Source of the DNA: Epiperipatus broadwayi
Taxonomy: Eukaryota > Onychophora > Udeonychophora > Euonychophora > Peripatidae
Assembly (NCBI GenBank): GCA_028023455.1
Contig: JAQFVV010012404.1
Span: forward strand, 15,423,000-15,486,999
DNA: 64,000 bases
Direction: 5' to 3'
Shown here: positions 60,820-64,000 of the stretch, in pieces
How the letters are laid out: each line of letters starts with the position of its first letter
Numbering within the stretch: the stretch's first letter is position 1
Notes under the pieces: model-generated
The model's input: the letters and a program-made list of their open reading frames with translations, nothing else
The model's database searches: none
Told to the model about the DNA's origin: nothing
Position numbers and translations under genes: made by a program

Positions 60820-61500
60820 ATTGTTAAAATTGGATGTATAAATATGCAAGGTGGTAGAAGACAAAAAAAGTGGCTGGAATTAAACAAAGCAGATTAAAAC
60901 AAACAGCTTTTAGCACCAAGAAAGACATTTAAAAAAAGAAGAACCTACATAGAAAGACTTGGTATGGCAGGTATTAATAGAAAAGAAAAAGAAAAAAAGG
61001 ATGGTGGTATGGGAGTTATGTCAAAACAATGTTTAAATACTATTAAGTGTTAAGAACATTTGTGGTTTGAGATAAGATTAGAAAGAAAAATTAATAGTGG
61101 TCATAAGGTATAAGGCCATGGAAAATAGTCAAACTATAATGGAGTGCAAAAGTAACACATATAAATCCCTAGTTAAGAATACATAGAGTTTCAAAAAAAG
61201 AGGAAGAAAATAATGGTTATAATGAATATAAATGGGCATAATAAAGAAATTGATAATGTGGAAAACAAGAATAGACAGCTTTTGAAAAACTTTTGTCAGA
61301 ATGTGAATTTGAGCATTGGAAATTTATCTAATATTTATGACGGAGAATACACATCGTCTAGAAATAATATATTTCACAGAATAGATTGTGTATTAATAGA
61401 GAAAGAGAGAATGAATAAAGTATGGAAAATTAAAGTGTTTGATAATAAAAAGACAGTATATATGAGATTTATTATTATTATTCTAGTATATTGATAGAAA
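60820..61500 (+). pseudogene. CR1-like ORF2 endonuclease domain, broken
   Basis: KIGCINMQGGRRQKKW at about 60828-60875 corresponds to the N-terminal N-x-x-G block of APE-type endonucleases. IERLGMAGINRKEKEKKDGG covers the region expected to bear the G-G-V-A/G segment. A 93-codon frame (61213-61494) reads MNINGHNKEIDN (from consensus G-D-F-N-x-H-N), LLKNFCQNVNLSIGNLS, DGEYTSSRNNIFHRIDCVLI (from Y-T-W-x-R...R-I-D-Y-V-L) and FDNKK. The change from D-F-N to N-I-N removes a catalytic Asp. Stops separate the blocks. Confidence 0.7.
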
Positions 61501-61829
61501 CCCCTGAAGAGAGTCAATTGTTAAACTTTCCTGAGTTTGAAATCTGAGCATAACGGTAAATCAATTAAGGTGAAGATTGATTTGATGTAGTTTAGATATA
61601 ATTTATATTAATAATAAATAATAAATTATTTATTTGGAATATATATAGTTTTATATTAAAATTAAATCACATCATTGATGGCATCCTATATGAAGACCTT
61701 AGATCTAATTATAGTGAGATGTGACTGCCTTAACTTATCTCATTGAAAGGGTGTGTATCATTACAATATAGAAGTAAACAGAATATTAGATGTGAGTTAC
61801 TTTATGATAATGACAAGGAAAGTAGTTTC

Positions 61830-62030
61830 CTGTTTAAGGATTGAACATGATCATTAACAATAAGAAAATATACACATAAATGGAGAAATATGGAGGATTT
61901 AGACTACAGGTTATGTAAGGAAGGCATGAAAAATATTAGACATTTGTTTTGTAAATGCTTACAAACAGAAAGGGTACAAATAGTGTTGTGCAAGAATAAA
62001 TATAGACCAAATGATTATACTGAAAGGGGT
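61830..62030 (+). pseudogene. CR1-like ORF2 terminal zinc motif, degraded
   Basis: YRLCKEGMKNIRHLFCKC at 61905-61958 matches the C-x2-C...H-x3-C zinc-ribbon-like motif near the ORF2 end, with the first Cys changed to Tyr. It is preceded by KYTHKWRNME and followed by QTERVQIVLCKNKYRP. It is placed only about 400 bp after the endonuclease, so the RT between them has been deleted. Confidence 0.55.
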
Positions 62031-62260
62031 TCTTGATCTTAATGCTGGGGTTGGAAGAAGATAAGGGGAATATAGATACAAAGGCAATGGAATGAACAAA
62101 GATGATGTTGTGGAAATGAGACAGAGTAGAATAGAGAAGAATATAAAAAAAAAAACTTAGGATGGGGAGTAGAAAGGGAAGGTAGGGTAGCTAGCAGATT
62201 TTTCTTGGGCATATTGGCTGGGAGATTCCTGACTTCAATAAAGAAGTAGTCATATCACAT

Positions 62261-64000
62261 CACATTAAGGTATTAACAACTTGTGTAATCATTGAAATGG
62301 TGATCATGTAATATATTTAATTTTAAAATTATTCTTTTTGTCTAAAAATTTAAGAAAAAAAAGCTGCTATACAACATTACTAATTTCAGAAATATAAAAC
62401 AAAAGATAATAAGTAAAGAGTTGAGAATAATTTTAATTGCAGATTAAAAATCTGAACTTAATTTCTAGAATAAAATTGAATTTAAAAAAAAGAAATCATG
62501 TTTATCAAAAAATAGTAGTGACAGATTAGATAGCATACATAAACCACCTTTAGCTGAGTCAAGTAGATTTTCTTTCTCTTTCATTTTCTTTGCTATGATG
62601 AAGTTGATTGATAGCAAGATAAGTAAACAACCTAGAATTTTGAAAGTGTAAAGATTGCAACAATCAATAGCTTTCAAAGTATCAGAAGCATTCAAATACA
62701 GGTTTAAGATAGTTCCATGGCTGTTTAAAGGCCCCTTAGTATGTCTATTCATCACTGGACACCCCGTGTGCTGAGTGGTTAAAGATAACCTGACCAGTTA
62801 AATATGCTTATTCATAGTTTGTTGCCTAATAGTCACCTATGAATTGAATAGAAGATATACTCATTTGTGAAATGATCTCCAGATGACTCACAAGAAACTT
62901 GCCCAAGAAAAAGTGAAAAATCATCATTCAAGAGAAGATCAAACAGGAATAAAGAAAAAATTGTACAAGTCAAGGCACAGAAAAGTAGAATAATGTAACT
63001 GAACTGACTATAAATACAAGTAAGATATTCCGTTTATAAAAAAATATGTAAAATGAACTGCAAATAATTTTATATGGAAATATTTAACTTTAAACATTTT
63101 GTTAATTGTATATATTTTTTCTCTCTACTTTCTTTTCATATTTTCTTTGTTTAATTACATATTAGAGGGTAATTATATTAGATGGGAGACAAATTCCAAA
63201 TCTTAACATGTTTTTCTATTGTTATGAAATATATTTTTAAAACGTGATCGGTTCCATTCTAAAGTTACTTTTAAGCTAATTAGTTTTATATAATAGTTTA
63301 AGTTAATCACCTTGAAATAAGAAACTCATATTTTGATATGGAAAAATTATATTTCACAACTGGTTTGAGAGTTAGTTTTGGGTGACATTCCACTTACCAT
63401 GAAAATAGCTCATTAATTTCCTTTTAAAGTTAGTGTCCAGATATTAGTTGTTCCTGGGGGGGACTTCTTTCAAATATTTCATTGAATAATTCCATCCTAA
63501 AGGGGTGTAGATAATCAGGAAATTTAACAGTGGTTTCTCGATTTACGAATACATTTTTACAATTATTTATTTCATTAAAAACATCGGTGTGATTATCATG
63601 TAAATCATAAAAACAACAACAACTTATAGTTAGTTCAATTTATAATTACCCTTTCGTGGTAAATACCGAATGACATACAACATGACAAGCTTGATTAAAA
63701 ACTATACCCATGAGATGAGCTAAGGAAAATGCACACAACTTGCTTGCAGCTCAATTATAAGGGATTGTGATCAAAAGAAAAAAAAGATTAATAATAATTT
63801 TCTTAGGAAAATTAACGTTACAGTCACACTGCATATCATTTAAATGTATTTTTTTTCTCCATTTCTCAAACATATATGTAAAAGATGAGAAACAGATAAA
63901 CTTGAAAGTGTTAGAAGAGGAATTTTTTTTTTAATAAATATATTAGGTAAATACTGCTCTAAGAGATAATCATAACATAAATATAAATGAAAGTTGAGTA
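62261..64000. other. AT-rich sequence; weak tRNA A-box-like word at 62769
   Basis: gtgtgctgagtggttaaag (62767-62785) resembles a tRNA D-arm, but no T-arm or cloverleaf follows, so it may be a truncated SINE head at most. The minus-strand 96-codon frame at 62465-62755 is L/N/F-rich with no recognised motif. Nothing else is supported up to the window end. Confidence 0.4.

Larger units (their letters stand above)
59290..62260 (+). mobile_element. CR1-like LINE, RT deleted
   Basis: The plus strand changes to A/G-rich composition at about 59290 and stays so to about 62260. In order it carries a PHD-like zinc motif, an SGNH-type esterase, an APE-type endonuclease and a terminal zinc motif. PHD plus esterase in ORF1 and endonuclease plus RT in ORF2 is the established layout of CR1/L2-like non-LTR retrotransposons. 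Between the endonuclease (ending about 61500) and the terminal zinc motif (61905) only about 400 bp remain, so essentially the whole RT is missing. Numerous stops and frameshifts confirm an inactive copy. It is on the opposite strand to the RTE element 8 kb to the left. Confidence 0.7.

Overview
This window is AT-rich eukaryotic DNA (my estimate is above 70% A+T) with no dense gene content. It looks like intergenic or intronic sequence from an invertebrate animal. The basis is the mix of repeats: RTE-like and CR1-like LINEs, a Penelope-like element with a GIY-YIG domain, tRNA-derived SINEs, fold-back elements and many AT and CA microsatellites. The sequence does not let me name the phylum with confidence. 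Most of the open frames longer than 60 codons are chance frames or shadows of decayed retroelement reading frames on the other strand.

Left third (1-17 kb): a satellite-like repeat of about 350 bp at the left edge; a GC-rich perfect inverted repeat at 1.4 kb; a 28-bp minisatellite at 5.3 kb; and a GC-richer 197-bp block at 8.0 kb that looks like a terminal coding exon behind a good splice acceptor, the only candidate for host coding sequence. A LINE reverse-transcriptase fragment (9.4-10.3 kb) is cut short by two head-to-head Penelope-like 3' ends, each carrying a GIY-YIG-type fragment and a hammerhead-like core. A LINE ORF2 carboxy terminus (14.7-15.4 kb) is followed by a 29-bp tandem repeat and a three-part triplet microsatellite. 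A perfect 36-bp inverted repeat inside 13-bp direct repeats lies at 16.9 kb.

Middle (17-45 kb): decayed LINE endonuclease and possible RT (17.8-19.8 kb), tandem repeats and a fold-back element (21.7-22.9 kb), a LINE RT with a YADD motif (24.6-25.4 kb), several tRNA-derived SINEs, a 153-bp tandem duplication (32.0-32.3 kb), a fold-back element with a duplicated segment in one arm (37.0 kb), and a minus-strand LINE ORF1 with a degenerate CCHC knuckle (37.6-38.9 kb). A second locus of the ~350-bp repeat family sits at 44.1-44.9 kb.

Right third (45-64 kb): a nearly complete but broken RTE-type LINE on the minus strand (48.4-51.6 kb), an endonuclease fragment (53.4-53.7 kb), a second hairpin element inside 13-bp direct repeats (54.3 kb), another LINE carboxy terminus (58.3-58.8 kb), and a CR1-like LINE (59.3-62.3 kb) that keeps PHD-like, SGNH-esterase, endonuclease and terminal zinc-motif sequence but has lost its RT.

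The elements do not form a pathway. They record repeated retroelement insertion, nesting and decay. I found no intact tRNA gene, rRNA, CRISPR array or complete protein-coding host gene.
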